The notes: generated by a model not told the origin, from the sequence alone. Shown: positions 36,671-47,019, counted from the stretch's first letter. The stretch is 64,000 bases of DNA from Winogradskyella psychrotolerans RS-3 (GCF_000427335.1 NZ_ATMR01000089.1:1-64000), one strand, 5' to 3'. Program-made: numbers and translations.

Positions 36671-36694
36671 CAAACTTAGAGATCAAAATAACCT

Positions 36695-39484
36695 ATGAAT
36701 ACTATTAATTTAGACGTTAGCCCAAAGGAAAATATCATAATTAAAGGAGCAAGACTTCACAATCTTAAAAATATTGATGTTGTTATTCCTCGAAATAAAT
36801 TGGTTGTTATTACAGGTTTATCTGGTTCAGGAAAATCTAGTTTAGCGTTCGATACGCTTTATGCTGAAGGTCAAAGACGTTATGTAGAAAGTTTAAGTAG
36901 TTACGCACGTCAGTTTTTAGGACGATTAAACAAACCTAAAGTAGATTATATTAAAGGTATTGCTCCGGCAATTGCTATTGAGCAAAAAGTAAATTCTACG
37001 AATCCAAGATCGACGGTTGGTACCACCACTGAAATTTACGATTATCTAAAATTATTATTCGCCCGTATTGGAAAAACCTACTCTCCTATTTCGGGTGAAG
37101 AAGTCAAAAAACACACAGTTTCGGATGTCATTAATTATATTTCAAAATTTGATGAAGGTACCAAGCTTTTACTCTTAGCCCCTATTATCTTAGAAGAAGG
37201 ACGAACCATTGAAAACAAACTTCAAACCTTACAACAACAAGGTTACGCGCGTATAAAAGTAAAAGACGAGGTTGTTAGAATTGATGATGCCTTAAAACAA
37301 ACTATTAAATCTGATAAAAACCTATTTTTAGTTGTCGATAGAATTGTTTTCAAAAATGAAGAAGATTTCCTCAATCGATTGGCTGATGCTGTAGGAACTG
37401 CATTTTACGAAGGTGTTGGTACATGTATTATAGAATCTCTTTCCGACAAAAAACAAATGACCTTCAATAATAAGTTTGAAATTGATGGCATGTCGTTTTT
37501 AGAACCAAACGCGCATTTATTCAGCTTTAATAATCCTTACGGGGCTTGTCCAAAATGTGAAGGTTACGGTGATGTTATTGGTATTGATGACGATTTAGTC
37601 ATTCCAAATACCGAGCTATCAGTTTTTGAAAACGCCATTTTTCCTTGGAGAGGTGATAGTATGAGTTGGTACAGAGATCAGTTGGTTAATAATTCGCATG
37701 AATTTGATTTTCCTATCCATAAACCCTATTTTCAATTAAGTGATGCCAATAAAGCCCTCATTTGGAAAGGTAATAAGTACTTTGAAGGTTTAGATACGTT
37801 CTTTTCTGAACTAGAATCGAAAGCATACAAAATTCAGAATCGTGTGATGTTATCGCGTTATCGCGGTAAAACAAAATGTAATGTTTGTAAAGGAAAACGC
37901 CTGCGTATTGAGGCGAGTTATGTAAAAATAGACAAGGCAACAATCACTGATTTAGTTGATCTGCCTATAGATGAATTAATTGTGTTTTTTGAAAAATTAA
38001 AGTTGAATGATAGTGATGCCAAAATCGCAAAACGTCTGTTAACGGAAATCAATACACGACTAGAATTTTTATCTAATGTCGGATTAAATTATTTAACCTT
38101 AAATCGAAAATCGAACACACTTTCTGGTGGAGAAAGTCAACGTATAAACTTAGCGACATCATTAGGAAGTAGCCTTGTGGGATCGATGTATATTTTAGAT
38201 GAGCCAAGTATTGGCCTACATCCAAAAGATACGGAGCGTTTAATAGACGTTTTAAAATCGCTACGAGATTTAGGAAATACAGTTATCGTCGTTGAACACG
38301 ATGAAGATATTATGAAAGCGGCGGATTCCATTATTGATATCGGACCAGAAGCTGGTACTCTTGGTGGTGAAGTGGTTGCTGTTGGTAATTTTGAAGAAAT
38401 TCTATCGGCAGATACACTCACCGCGAAATACTTAAATGGAGACTTAGAAATTGAAGTCCCTAAAAAACGAAGAACTTCAAAATATAATATCGAAATTGTT
38501 GGTGCTCGTGAAAACAACTTAAAAAATGTAACTGTTAATTTTCCACTAGAAATGCTAACGGTTATTACAGGAGTTTCAGGTAGTGGAAAAAGTACATTGA
38601 TTAAAAAAATATTATTTCCTGCCATACAGAAAAAGCTCACCGGATTTAGTGATAAAATTGGACAAGTTTCAGAAATAAAAGGCAATCATAGTAATATTCA
38701 ACATGTAGAGTTTGTAGATCAGAATCCTATTGGGCGTTCGTCGCGTTCTAATCCTGTGACTTATATTAAAGCCTACGACGATATTAGAGCGCTATATGCG
38801 TCTCAAAAACTAAGTAATATCCGTAATTATGCTGCCAAGCATTTTAGTTTTAATGTCGATGGTGGACGTTGTGAAACCTGTAAAGGAGAAGGCGAAGTTA
38901 CTATTGAAATGCAGTTTATGGCAGATGTGCACTTAACTTGTGATACCTGTGGTGGCAAACGCTTTAAAAAAGAAGTTTTAGAAGTTAAGTTTGAAGGTAA
39001 ATCTATCGATGATATTTTAAATCTTACAATTGACGATGCCATCGATTTCTTTGAGACACACAAAGAAACCAAGATTAAAGGTAAGTTGCAACCACTTCAA
39101 GATGTTGGTCTAGGGTATGTCACTTTAGGACAATCCTCTTCTACCCTTTCTGGTGGTGAAGCGCAACGTATTAAGCTCGCTACATTTTTAGGAAAAGGAA
39201 GTAAAAGTGATAATGCGCTTTTCATATTTGATGAACCTACAACCGGACTTCATTTTCACGATATAAAGAAGCTATTAAAATCATTTCAAGCTTTAATTGC
39301 CAAAGGGCATTCTATTATTGTGATTGAACATAATATTGATTTAATAAAATGTGCCGATTATATTATAGACTTGGGTCCAGAAGGCGGAAAACATGGAGGA
39401 CAACTAGTCGCGGCAGGAACACCTGAAGACATCGTAAAGAATAAAACTTCGGTAACAGGGAAATACCTTCAAGAAAAATTATAA
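36695..39484 (+). CDS. uvrA: Excinuclease ABC subunit A
   Basis: 929 residues, a typical bacterial UvrA. DNA-damage sensor of nucleotide excision repair that loads UvrB onto lesions. Two ABC ATPase modules are visible: Walker [11 protein letters not shown] (about residue 43) and [10 protein letters not shown] (about 630), with ABC signatures [13 protein letters not shown] and [13 protein letters not shown] and Walker B regions [10 protein letters not shown] and [10 protein letters not shown]. Zinc-finger cysteines appear as [26 protein letters not shown] and CDTCGGKRF. It has its own -7 box and is followed without a gap by a membrane-protein gene. Confidence 0.98.
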   Translation: MNTINLDVSPKENIIIKGARLHNLKNIDVVIPRNKLVVITGLSGSGKSSLAFDTLYAEGQRRYVESLSSYARQFLGRLNKPKVDYIKGIAPAIAIEQKVNSTNPRSTVGTTTEIYDYLKLLFARIGKTYSPISGEEVKKHTVSDVINYISKFDEGTKLLLLAPIILEEGRTIENKLQTLQQQGYARIKVKDEVVRIDDALKQTIKSDKNLFLVVDRIVFKNEEDFLNRLADAVGTAFYEGVGTCIIESLSDKKQMTFNNKFEIDGMSFLEPNAHLFSFNNPYGACPKCEGYGDVIGIDDDLVIPNTELSVFENAIFPWRGDSMSWYRDQLVNNSHEFDFPIHKPYFQLSDANKALIWKGNKYFEGLDTFFSELESKAYKIQNRVMLSRYRGKTKCNVCKGKRLRIEASYVKIDKATITDLVDLPIDELIVFFEKLKLNDSDAKIAKRLLTEINTRLEFLSNVGLNYLTLNRKSNTLSGGESQRINLATSLGSSLVGSMYILDEPSIGLHPKDTERLIDVLKSLRDLGNTVIVVEHDEDIMKAADSIIDIGPEAGTLGGEVVAVGNFEEILSADTLTAKYLNGDLEIEVPKKRRTSKYNIEIVGARENNLKNVTVNFPLEMLTVITGVSGSGKSTLIKKILFPAIQKKLTGFSDKIGQVSEIKGNHSNIQHVEFVDQNPIGRSSRSNPVTYIKAYDDIRALYASQKLSNIRNYAAKHFSFNVDGGRCETCKGEGEVTIEMQFMADVHLTCDTCGGKRFKKEVLEVKFEGKSIDDILNLTIDDAIDFFETHKETKIKGKLQPLQDVGLGYVTLGQSSSTLSGGEAQRIKLATFLGKGSKSDNALFIFDEPTTGLHFHDIKKLLKSFQALIAKGHSIIVIEHNIDLIKCADYIIDLGPEGGKHGGQLVAAGTPEDIVKNKTSVTGKYLQEKL

Positions 39485-40150
39485 ATGGACTTACCTGAAG
39501 GTTTTCATAAAGAAGTTATAGAGGCTAGAGAAAATGTGATAAGCAATACTAATACTATAGAACCTAAAGTTTCAACCTCGCCTCTAAAACCTGGTGGAGC
39601 CAATTTTAAAACGAATGTTTTAATTCAAGCATCTCCTTCTAAATTAATTTACAAACCTTCCATTGGGGCGGCTATTTTCAGTTTTATCTTTTTAGCCGTT
39701 GGTTTGGGAGTTTTATTTTATGGCATATTTCCCTTATTTCAAGACAATTCATCATCAGATTCTATTAATTGGTTTCTAGTTATTTTTGGACTTATTTTTG
39801 CTGGTGCAGGAGGTTTTATGTTTTATATTTTTTATAAACCGAGAGTTTTCGACAAGCAACAAGGGCTTTATTACACCTCCTATGCATTCAAAGGTCATCA
39901 ATCTAGAAGAAATCAATCTGAAGATTACTTACCATTACAATCAATAGTTGCCATTCAAATTATAGGAGAACACGTAAAAAGTGACGATGGTTCTTATAAA
40001 AGTTTTGAACTCAACTTAGTTTTAGATGATGCGTCTAGAAGAAACGTCGTAGATCATGGAAGCCTTAAATCTATCATTAACGATGCTGAGATGTTGAGCG
40101 AATTTCTAAATATTCCTATTTGGCATGCTGGTTCTATTAATAATTTATAG
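39485..40150 (+). CDS. Two-helix membrane protein, unknown function
   Basis: 221 residues whose ATG immediately follows the uvrA stop, so it is co-transcribed and possibly translationally coupled. A polar N-terminus (about 55 residues) precedes two hydrophobic helices (about 58-78 and 96-115, IFSFIFLAVGLGVLFYGIF and VIFGLIFAGAGGFMFYI). The C-terminal soluble part (about 120-221) holds QSIVAIQIIGEHVK and a strand-rich stretch. I recognise no family. Position next to uvrA does not imply a DNA-repair role. Confidence 0.75.
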   Translation: MDLPEGFHKEVIEARENVISNTNTIEPKVSTSPLKPGGANFKTNVLIQASPSKLIYKPSIGAAIFSFIFLAVGLGVLFYGIFPLFQDNSSSDSINWFLVIFGLIFAGAGGFMFYIFYKPRVFDKQQGLYYTSYAFKGHQSRRNQSEDYLPLQSIVAIQIIGEHVKSDDGSYKSFELNLVLDDASRRNVVDHGSLKSIINDAEMLSEFLNIPIWHAGSINNL

Positions 40151-40367
40151 AACAATTTTCTTCACTAAGCATTCCAATTATCTATTAACATATAAAAACT
40201 ACTTAAATTATATAGTTAATGTATTTCCTACTTATTTTGATGAGAATACGAGACTATATATTATCAATTTTCTTACAATAAAGTTTTAGTAACTGTTCTT
40301 ATATTTTCTTCAGTTATAAATAGTTTCTTTTAGAAAAAACAGAAAATGAATGCATCAACTAAATAAT

Positions 40368-40375
40368 TATATTTG
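40368..40375 (+). promoter_or_regulatory. -7 box (TATATTTG) before the 267-residue membrane protein gene
   Basis: Exact TAnnTTTG, ending 8 bases before the ATG at 40384, so the mRNA would be leaderless or nearly so. The preceding 230 bases contain nothing else recognisable. Confidence 0.5.
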
Positions 40376-40383
40376 CCCATAAT

Positions 40384-41187
40384 ATGATAGAATTTCTATT
40401 CTTAATTAAATTAATCGTAGCCATTGCATTTGTTATAGGCTTATCAGTTCTTGCAGAGAATGTAAGCCCAAAAGTTGCAGGAATTTTATCAGGTTACCCT
40501 TCTGGCTCTGCTATAACATTATTCTTTTTTGGATTAGAAGTTAATCCTGAATTTGCAGCAGAAAGTGCCGTTTATAATATGATTGGATTGAGTGCAACCT
40601 TATCCTTTGTTTATATTTATTACATAGCATCAAGGCACTTTAAAAAATATAATATTCTCTTGTCTTCTTTGTGTGCTATTATTGGCTACTTTATTATTGT
40701 TTCATTATTACAACGTATTGAAATTAATAAATACATCGCCATATTAATTCCGTTTGCATTTTCTTTTCTATACATCTATCTTTTCAAAAGTATTAAGAAT
40801 ATTAATATCCAGACCAAGGTAAAACTCAATTATAGAATTCTATTTGTGAGAGCCTTTTTTGCGGCCTTAATTATTTTGGTAATTACGAGTGTTCCAAAAT
40901 TTGTAGGATCTACTTGGGCTGGACTTTTTTCTGCTTTCCCTACCACACTTTTTCCTTTAATGTTAATCATTCACTTTACCTATTCAAAAGAACATGTACA
41001 TACGGTGATTAAAAATGTTCCGATTGGAATGTTTTCTTTAATAATTTATTCATTAACAATATCCATCGTTTACCCCTTATTTGGAATATATATAGGTACC
41101 CTTATATCATTTGGGGTAGCGACAATCTATCTCGTCGTTTACAAAAAAATAATAAGCATTATAGATAAGAGTAAACGCACCTATTAA
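40384..41187 (+). CDS. Multi-pass membrane protein with internal duplication
   Basis: 267 residues, about eight transmembrane helices in two similar halves. The first half has GILSGYPSGSAITLFFFGLE (about residues 32-51), the second the related WAGLFSAFPTTLFPLMLIIH (about 178-197), each after a helix ending in a basic turn. Such inverted or direct duplications are typical of transporters and exporters. It is GlpM- or DUF3147-like in feel, but I cannot name it firmly. Monocistronic, with a promoter box 8 bases upstream. Confidence 0.7.
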   Translation: MIEFLFLIKLIVAIAFVIGLSVLAENVSPKVAGILSGYPSGSAITLFFFGLEVNPEFAAESAVYNMIGLSATLSFVYIYYIASRHFKKYNILLSSLCAIIGYFIIVSLLQRIEINKYIAILIPFAFSFLYIYLFKSIKNINIQTKVKLNYRILFVRAFFAALIILVITSVPKFVGSTWAGLFSAFPTTLFPLMLIIHFTYSKEHVHTVIKNVPIGMFSLIIYSLTISIVYPLFGIYIGTLISFGVATIYLVVYKKIISIIDKSKRTY

Positions 41188-41268
41188 TTCACACGCTTAG
41201 TTACTGTGCGACTGTTTTATTATGTTCTAAAAAACACCCCAATACTAGTACGTTTGTTGTTTTTATAA

Positions 41269-42339
41269 TTAATAGTACAAAAACGAAATAATTCCTAAGA
41301 TGGTAAGTGAAAACGGCAATACTAGCGACATAAATAAAAAGCCAATTACCCCCGTTTTAATGAAGCTTAAAATCCAATGCTGCCTGTAAAATCTAGCTAT
41401 TGCAAATACTAAGTAAAAGAAGGTTGAAAATGCAATAAGCCAGTCTATCCAATCTGGTATGTCTATTACCCATCTATTTATTGAAAACATGATACTAAAT
41501 AAAGTGAACAAAAAGGAAAAATAGTAAAAACTAAACACCAAATGATGTGAATATCTACCTCTATTAAAAAAGAATAGTTTCAATAAAAGTGCAAAAAGCG
41601 GCAATAAGAAAAACATAGCTAATGGAATGCTATCTATAAAGGTTTGGTAAATCTGTCCAAGCCCCATGCTTTCATAAAACTTAAGCATTTGACTATAAAA
41701 TTTTCGTTTTATAAAACCTGCATCATCGGACATTCCCATATATTTAAATATAGCTTCATCCGATGCTCCTGTCGCTATAATAGAATCCATTTCCCTTTCA
41801 TTTAAAGAAAATGACGTTCCAAAGTTATTTTTAGGCACTTTAATTTTTGAGAGGGAATCTATAACTTTTAAATCATTGTCATCTAATCCTATGGTAAAGC
41901 TATTATCTCTAAGTGGTTTTAAATAGTCATTTATAGCAATAGAATCTTGAGGAATACTATCTTGGGTTACAACTTTTTCAGATCGACTCGCCAAGACTTC
42001 TTCCATGCCTTTATCTATATCTTCTCTGAATTCTCTTGAATAAAAGCTAGATAAAAAGAAAAATATAACAGCAATAAACAAATACATCTGCGCAGGATGC
42101 AAATATAGTAAGCGCTTTCCCTTAACAAATTCCTGAGCTAAATAACCAGGTTTAAACATTAGGGGAATAAAACTTTTAAAGAAACGCGCATCAAAAGAAA
42201 AATAATTACTAATGGTGTTATAAAATAACACGCCAATAGTGAGTTCGTCGTTTGCTTTTTGTCCACAATGCGGACAGAATTCAAAACTTTCGTCAAAAGG
42301 TTGTTCACAATTTTGGCAATTAACTTGATTAGGTTTCAT
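41269..42339 (-). CDS. DUF3667 family membrane protein with N-terminal zinc ribbon
   Basis: 356 residues. The first about 30 carry a zinc ribbon with two CxxC pairs (CQNCEQPFDESFEFCPHCGQ). This is followed by the family phrase YNTISNYFSFDARFFKSFIP and a short pre-helix (KPGYLAQEFVKGKRLLYLHP). Then come a hydrophobic helix (about 90-110), a long charged periplasmic or cytoplasmic stretch (about 110-235) and three to four helices near the C-terminus. Function unknown. The neighbouring genes are all unrelated. Confidence 0.88.
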   Translation of the reverse strand: MKPNQVNCQNCEQPFDESFEFCPHCGQKANDELTIGVLFYNTISNYFSFDARFFKSFIPLMFKPGYLAQEFVKGKRLLYLHPAQMYLFIAVIFFFLSSFYSREFREDIDKGMEEVLASRSEKVVTQDSIPQDSIAINDYLKPLRDNSFTIGLDDNDLKVIDSLSKIKVPKNNFGTSFSLNEREMDSIIATGASDEAIFKYMGMSDDAGFIKRKFYSQMLKFYESMGLGQIYQTFIDSIPLAMFFLLPLFALLLKLFFFNRGRYSHHLVFSFYYFSFLFTLFSIMFSINRWVIDIPDWIDWLIAFSTFFYLVFAIARFYRQHWILSFIKTGVIGFLFMSLVLPFSLTILGIISFLYY

Positions 42340-42477
42340 AAGTGATGGTTAGTCTTGGCTTAAAAGTAATAAAATATACGACGTCACAGGTATTTATAAG
42401 AAGATGGGATATAACAATATTGGCAAGTTTAATTCACCGATTACCATAACACCTTATTAAACAGTAGATTATTTTTT

Positions 42478-42493
42478 TGGCACGTTGTTTGTT
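42478..42493 (+). promoter_or_regulatory. Sigma-54-like promoter (TGGCACG-N4-TTGTT)
   Basis: TGGCACGTTGTTTGTT matches the sigma-54 consensus TGGCACG-N4-TTGCA except that the -12 GC reads GT. GG and GT are separated by ten bases, as in sigma-54 promoters. A TATACT follows at 42495. Its ATG is 37 bases from the end of the element. Confidence 0.55.
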
Positions 42494-42529
42494 TTATACT
42501 AAACGAGTTTAATTTAAAACCCAATTATT

Positions 42530-43771
42530 ATGAAACGAATTATATATTTATTTGCAGCTTTAGTAGCTATAAGCACAACTGCATTCGCAACCAGCACAAC
42601 CACATCAGAAGCAGAAGCTTCAATTAATAACTATGTGAAAGGTTATGGTAATTCTTTCATATTTGATGAAGCCGGAATTGAATTTTCCGTTTTTGCGGAT
42701 GGTCAGTTTGATTTCTATTTACCAAATTATGGCCCAGATGTAAATGTTGGAATTAACACCCCTGGTTTTAGTTTAAGTTTTAACTCTGGCTACGATTACA
42801 ATCCGTATTTACAATATGATAGTTTTGGTGCTATTATTCAAATTGAAAACACACCTATCTATTATGATTATTATGGGCGTGTTAACCAAATAGGAAACAT
42901 CTTTATTAACTATAACACTTTTGGTAGAATTAGTAACGTTGGCGGATTAAATGTGTATTACAGAAACAATGTGTTCTATAGATATGATGGCTATATCAAT
43001 ATATACAACAGATCTTATGTTTATAGACCATGGCATCAATTTTACGCTACACCACATGTTAATTTTAGTATTGTGCATGTAAATCCATACAGACAACATT
43101 ATGTACCTGTAAGACATATTTATTACAGACCTTATACTAACAATGTAAGACATTATAATATTGGAAGACGTGATAATGGGTATGCCGTAAGAAGAACTAC
43201 CACTACAACTAGAACACGTGTCAGTTATGCTCAAACACCAAGAAACAGTAGAGAACGTAGTATGAGAACACAAGCACAACGTAATAATACAACAATAGCA
43301 AGCACTCGATCTTCACGTTTAAGCGCAAACAATTCAACTGCTACTAGGACTACAAGTACACGAAGCACAGATGCAAGACCTACACGTTCTGCAACAAGAG
43401 TGTCAACAACTACAAGAACAGTAACACCTCGTACTAGCACTACAAGAACTAATACTAGAGTGTCAACACCAAATAGAACTCAAACGCAACGTTCTACTAG
43501 CGCAACACCTACTAGAAGTTCTAATACAAATGTGACTAGAAGCAATTCTTCTGTGTCTAACACTATAGAACGAAGAAATAGTTCATCAGTTAGAAAACCA
43601 ACTGCAACTAATTCTCGTATATCTACTAAAGCAACATCACAAAGCTCAAGAAAAAGTAATGTGACGCAAAATAGAACAACGAAATCGGCTGTAAAAACAA
43701 GATCAAATTCAAGTAGTAGAACGAGCAACCAAAGTTCTACAAGGTCTAACTCAAGTCGATCTAGAGGATAA
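42530..43771 (+). CDS. Secreted Tyr-rich protein with long Arg/Ser/Thr-rich tail
   Basis: 413 residues. The signal peptide ends near TTAFATST. Residues about 40-165 are rich in Gly, Asn, Tyr and Ile and look beta-stranded (GFSLSFNSGYDYNPYL; IYYDYYGRVNQIGN). Residues about 165-215 are Tyr/His-rich. From about 215 on the sequence is nearly all Arg, Ser, Thr and Asn, strongly basic and low-complexity (TTTTTRTRVSYAQTPRNSR is a sample). It is probably an exported surface or matrix protein; the tail could bind polyanions. No known family. It is preceded by a sigma-54-like promoter and followed by a terminator. Confidence 0.8.
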   Translation: MKRIIYLFAALVAISTTAFATSTTTSEAEASINNYVKGYGNSFIFDEAGIEFSVFADGQFDFYLPNYGPDVNVGINTPGFSLSFNSGYDYNPYLQYDSFGAIIQIENTPIYYDYYGRVNQIGNIFINYNTFGRISNVGGLNVYYRNNVFYRYDGYINIYNRSYVYRPWHQFYATPHVNFSIVHVNPYRQHYVPVRHIYYRPYTNNVRHYNIGRRDNGYAVRRTTTTTRTRVSYAQTPRNSRERSMRTQAQRNNTTIASTRSSRLSANNSTATRTTSTRSTDARPTRSATRVSTTTRTVTPRTSTTRTNTRVSTPNRTQTQRSTSATPTRSSNTNVTRSNSSVSNTIERRNSSSVRKPTATNSRISTKATSQSSRKSNVTQNRTTKSAVKTRSNSSSRTSNQSSTRSNSSRSRG

Positions 43772-43795
43772 AAAGTTTTTTTGGTTGGTTAGAAG

Positions 43796-43833
43796 TTCCC
43801 GTATATAGTATGCCTCAAAGCGCTTTACGGGAA
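43796..43833 (+). terminator. Terminator after the Arg-rich protein gene
   Basis: 7-bp stem TTCCCGT / ACGGGAA with a 24-base loop (inner AAAGCGCTTT), followed by TTTCTTTTATAA. It can also serve the convergent flippase gene. Confidence 0.6.
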
Positions 43834-43853
43834 TTTCTTTTATAATTAAGCAT

Positions 43854-45311
43854 CTAAAGTTTTAGTCGCTTTTTTATTTGTAGCGAGATATCATCTGAGA
43901 CGTTCATTTTATAAATCAACATAAAATAAATGAGGCTTATTAATCCAGATTTTAAAATGATATTAATAATTGGATGAAATGGAAAATCCCAAAAATAAAA
44001 TGCTAACGATAAAACAATTAATGCTAATATAATCTTAGCTGAACCTATTGTAAACGGCAGCATATTAAATTTTCGTTTCACAAATATAATTTTGATTGTA
44101 TTGTAAATGAATACGGCTAAAAAGGTAGCAAACGCAGAACCTTCAATACCATACACAGGGATAAAAACGATATTTAACACAATTGCCATAATAGCAAGTA
44201 ATACTCCAAAAAATAATACCATTCTGTAGTAATCACTATTAAATAATATGGCATTGTTATTCCCCAAGCTGTTATCATATAGTTTTGCCAGACTTACAAT
44301 TAAAACTACAAAAAGACCGCCTGTAAATTTCTCTGGAAGAATTTGATACAATTGATTGATGTTTAAAATAATGAGTAAAAAAATAAAACCGCTGACCACC
44401 AAAAGTGTTATAGAGCTCCTTTTGTATAAATCTTCTAAAGCGACTTTGTCCTTTTCATTAAGATATTTTGCTGTTAATGGTAACATAATTTGATGCATGG
44501 CACGTTGTGGAACAGCAATAACTGTTGCAATAAAAATAGCCACACTATAATAAGCAACTTGTTCAATATCTGGTAACATTAGCCCAATCATAAACTTATC
44601 AATATCTAAAATAAGCATCGCCACTGAACCTGCGATAATCATTAATGATGAATACTTTAATATTGAAAATTGATTTTCTAATTTCTGAAACTTTAACTTC
44701 GGAAATCTTATAGAATAGGCATATAGCTGCATAATTCCCATACGCAAGACATAAACGGCAACTAGTGCGTTAATAAATTGGGCAACTGACAACCAATCGA
44801 AATACACTGCAAAGAGTAAGAACATAATACAAACTCTGTGAAATATCTCTTTCATTAAGTTTCCAAAAACCGTTTGCATTTGCACTTTTGTCCAAGCAAA
44901 AAAGATTTCGAAATAAGCCATTGCCACAGCCAGAATAAAAATATGCCAGATATAATTTTCTACAATTTGGTTTTCGTTTGAAAGCCAATCTACAATTGAA
45001 TCATAAGCAAAATAGCCTATAAAAACCGATGGAATTATAAACAATAATGGCAAAAATAGCATCAGCGTTAAAAAGCTATTGATACTGTTCTTCGTTCTAA
45101 AAGTGGAATAGAATTTTACAATGGCATTATGTACTCCAAATGCCATAAAAGGCATCATAATATTAGCCGCTGAAAGTAGAAAGGCAACTAAGCCATAGTA
45201 TTGATCTGTTAAAAAATTAGTGTAAAGAAAAAGTGTATTAATAGCGCCAATACCAAAGCCCAAGTAAGTTGTAATAGTATTTTTAAATGATTGGCTTAAT
45301 ACAATTCCCAT
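43854..45311 (-). CDS. Lipopolysaccharide/polysaccharide flippase (MATE/MOP superfamily)
   Basis: 485 residues with about 12 to 14 transmembrane helices, starting GIVLSQSFKNTITTYLGFGI, the N-terminal signature of Wzx-like polysaccharide exporters. Conserved charged positions such as VYGIEGSAFATFLAVFIYN (about 410) and AVPQRAMHQIMLPLTAKYL (about 275) fit. It is expected to flip lipid-linked glycans across the inner membrane. It precedes two glycosyltransferase/YfhO-type genes on minus, so it belongs to an envelope glycan cluster. Confidence 0.9.
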   Translation of the reverse strand: MGIVLSQSFKNTITTYLGFGIGAINTLFLYTNFLTDQYYGLVAFLLSAANIMMPFMAFGVHNAIVKFYSTFRTKNSINSFLTLMLFLPLLFIIPSVFIGYFAYDSIVDWLSNENQIVENYIWHIFILAVAMAYFEIFFAWTKVQMQTVFGNLMKEIFHRVCIMFLLFAVYFDWLSVAQFINALVAVYVLRMGIMQLYAYSIRFPKLKFQKLENQFSILKYSSLMIIAGSVAMLILDIDKFMIGLMLPDIEQVAYYSVAIFIATVIAVPQRAMHQIMLPLTAKYLNEKDKVALEDLYKRSSITLLVVSGFIFLLIILNINQLYQILPEKFTGGLFVVLIVSLAKLYDNSLGNNNAILFNSDYYRMVLFFGVLLAIMAIVLNIVFIPVYGIEGSAFATFLAVFIYNTIKIIFVKRKFNMLPFTIGSAKIILALIVLSLAFYFWDFPFHPIINIILKSGLISLIYFMLIYKMNVSDDISLQIKKRLKL

Positions 45312-45364
45312 AGTCTAGCAAAATACAACTATAAAGCTTTAAATTCTATTACGAATTTCAAAAA

Positions 45365-46651
45365 TTAACGCTTCAAAATTATTGCGCTTAGTTTTTGAGT
45401 CAGAGCTTTTCGACTATAAGGTTGCAAACCTATAGCATTCACTTCTAAGGTATTATTCTGATAAGCTTCGAAATAGCTTAAAAGTTGCACCTTTAATTCG
45501 GATTTCTGTTTGTAGTTAAAATAGGTTCCTGTATTTGTTGATTTAATTATTTGTTCTACATCTGAATCTTTTGGACCAATGGCTAATATAGGTGTTTCAG
45601 AAATGAGATATTCAAAAACCTTACCTGCTATAATGGCTTTAGTATCTTCTGAATCAATTTCAATTAATAGCAATAATTGTGATTTCATTTGAAACTCTAG
45701 CGCTTCATCATGACTCACATAACCCAAAACATTGATATGGTTTTTTAATCCATTTTCATGAATAGACTCAATAACATCATCACTTACCACACCTATTAAT
45801 TGTAATTTGAATGCTTCTGAAAAAGCATCATTTTCTTTAATTAATTCCGAAAGGGTTTCCCATAAAACCACAGGGTTCCGTTCAGACAACAACGAACCAA
45901 TATGAGATAGGGTGAACTTTTCATCCTTTCCCTCTACCCTGACTGAATGAGAATCGTAACCATTAGTAATAACAGAAATGGGGTGTTTGGTTTTGGTTAG
46001 AAATTCGTTTTTGGTATGATTACTTGTTACTATAATTTCATCTGCAGTATTGAGAACCTTTTGCTCTAAGTCGATGTGCTTTGCTTTTGAAGCATCTGTC
46101 AATTTTAAATCTTTATGATAGCCAATAGTTGTCCAAGGATCTCTAAAATCTGCTAACCATTTTACACCTAATCTTGCTTTTAATTGCAAGCCTATTAAAT
46201 GCAAACTGTGAGGTGGCCCCGTAGTAATTACAGTTTCAATTTTATGTTTTTGAATATACTCTGATAAAAACAAAACTGAAGGCTGTACCCAATTTTTGCG
46301 TGCATCAGGTATAAAATAATTCCCTCTTACATAAAGCATTGTTTTTTCAATCAACGACTGCTTTTTGGCTTTAGGAATCACACCAGAACTAATTTTCTTC
46401 GACTTTCCTTTAGAAAACAAACTCGCTAAACCATAAGGTTCATTAATCGGTTGTTTTAAAATGGAAATAGTATCAGGAATTTCATTCACCAAACTTTCGT
46501 CCATAATGGGATAATTTGGATTTTCAGGACAATACACAATAGGTTGAATGTCAAACTCAGGCAAGTACTTCACAAATTTTAACCAACGCTGCACGCCTGG
46601 CCCTCCTGCTGGTGGCCAATAATAAGTTATGATTAGTACTTTTTTTTTCAT
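45365..46651 (-). CDS. Family 4-like glycosyltransferase
   Basis: 428 residues, GT-B fold. N-terminal KKVLIITYYWPPAGGPGVQR is a typical opening of flavobacterial surface-glycan transferases. It is followed by DFRDPWTTIGYHKDLK (acceptor side), LIGVVSDDVIE and the nucleotide-sugar motif KVFEYLISETPILAIGP. It is in the same direction as the flippase (53 bases apart). It probably adds one sugar to an exported glycan; the sugar is unknown. A hairpin lies 5 bases before the ATG. Confidence 0.9.
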   Translation of the reverse strand: MKKKVLIITYYWPPAGGPGVQRWLKFVKYLPEFDIQPIVYCPENPNYPIMDESLVNEIPDTISILKQPINEPYGLASLFSKGKSKKISSGVIPKAKKQSLIEKTMLYVRGNYFIPDARKNWVQPSVLFLSEYIQKHKIETVITTGPPHSLHLIGLQLKARLGVKWLADFRDPWTTIGYHKDLKLTDASKAKHIDLEQKVLNTADEIIVTSNHTKNEFLTKTKHPISVITNGYDSHSVRVEGKDEKFTLSHIGSLLSERNPVVLWETLSELIKENDAFSEAFKLQLIGVVSDDVIESIHENGLKNHINVLGYVSHDEALEFQMKSQLLLLIEIDSEDTKAIIAGKVFEYLISETPILAIGPKDSDVEQIIKSTNTGTYFNYKQKSELKVQLLSYFEAYQNNTLEVNAIGLQPYSRKALTQKLSAIILKR

Positions 46652-46656
46652 CCTGA

Positions 46657-46676
46657 ATTCCTACGAAGGTAGGAAT
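46657..46676. repeat. Hairpin ATTCCTAC-GAAG-GTAGGAAT just before the glycosyltransferase start
   Basis: 8-bp perfect stem with a GAAG loop, ending 5 bases before the minus-strand ATG at 46651. A related hairpin (7 bp, GAAA loop) lies 6 bases before the ATG at 58240. Confidence 0.7.
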
Positions 46677-46684
46677 CTAATTAA

Positions 46685-47002
46685 TTAGTCTACTATAATT
46701 GAAATAAGTGAATCATTTTTAAATATCAAAAATGTATTATCTAAGAACAAGGTATCTACTTTTTTATCAACTCTTATATAAGCGTGATTTAGATTTAAGA
46801 AAGACTCTATTTCATTTTTATCATATAATCTTTTTGATGCTATTTCTCCTATTACATGAGTATCTGACTTTAAAAACATAAAATTTATTTTCTTAAAAGC
46901 TAACTCCACTTCTAACGAATTTGATTTACCAAATTGATAAATTGCGAGAACAATTGAGAACACAAATAAAATCCAAAAACTTTTTTTATAAGTTAACTTC
47001 AT
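46685..47002 (-). CDS. Small membrane-anchored protein, unknown function
   Basis: 105 residues from the ATG at 47002 (MKLTYKKSFWIL); the longer form from 47023 adds a poor N-terminus that overlaps the YfhO gene. One hydrophobic anchor (about 10-25), then a soluble beta-rich domain ending IFKNDSLISIIVD. It sits between the YfhO and glycosyltransferase genes, probably in the same operon. No family recognised. Confidence 0.6.
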   Translation of the reverse strand: MKLTYKKSFWILFVFSIVLAIYQFGKSNSLEVELAFKKINFMFLKSDTHVIGEIASKRLYDKNEIESFLNLNHAYIRVDKKVDTLFLDNTFLIFKNDSLISIIVD

Positions 47003-47019
47003 AACATGAAAGATTAATA

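Larger units (their letters stand above)
36380..36694. other. Divergent intergenic region between the sigma-factor gene and uvrA (315 bases)
   Basis: Holds the sigma promoter (36489-36521, minus) and the uvrA -7 box (36663-36670, plus). Between them lies A/T-rich sequence with a single 16-codon ORF that has no supporting signs. No RNA gene or repeat seen. Confidence 0.7.

Noticed and set aside
38137-38685. Long open frame antisense to uvrA
   Set aside because: Shadow of a conserved gene; no start, motif or promoter of its own.
43231-43728. Two open frames antisense to the Arg-rich tail
   Set aside because: They follow from its repetitive codons (low-complexity Val/Leu translations).
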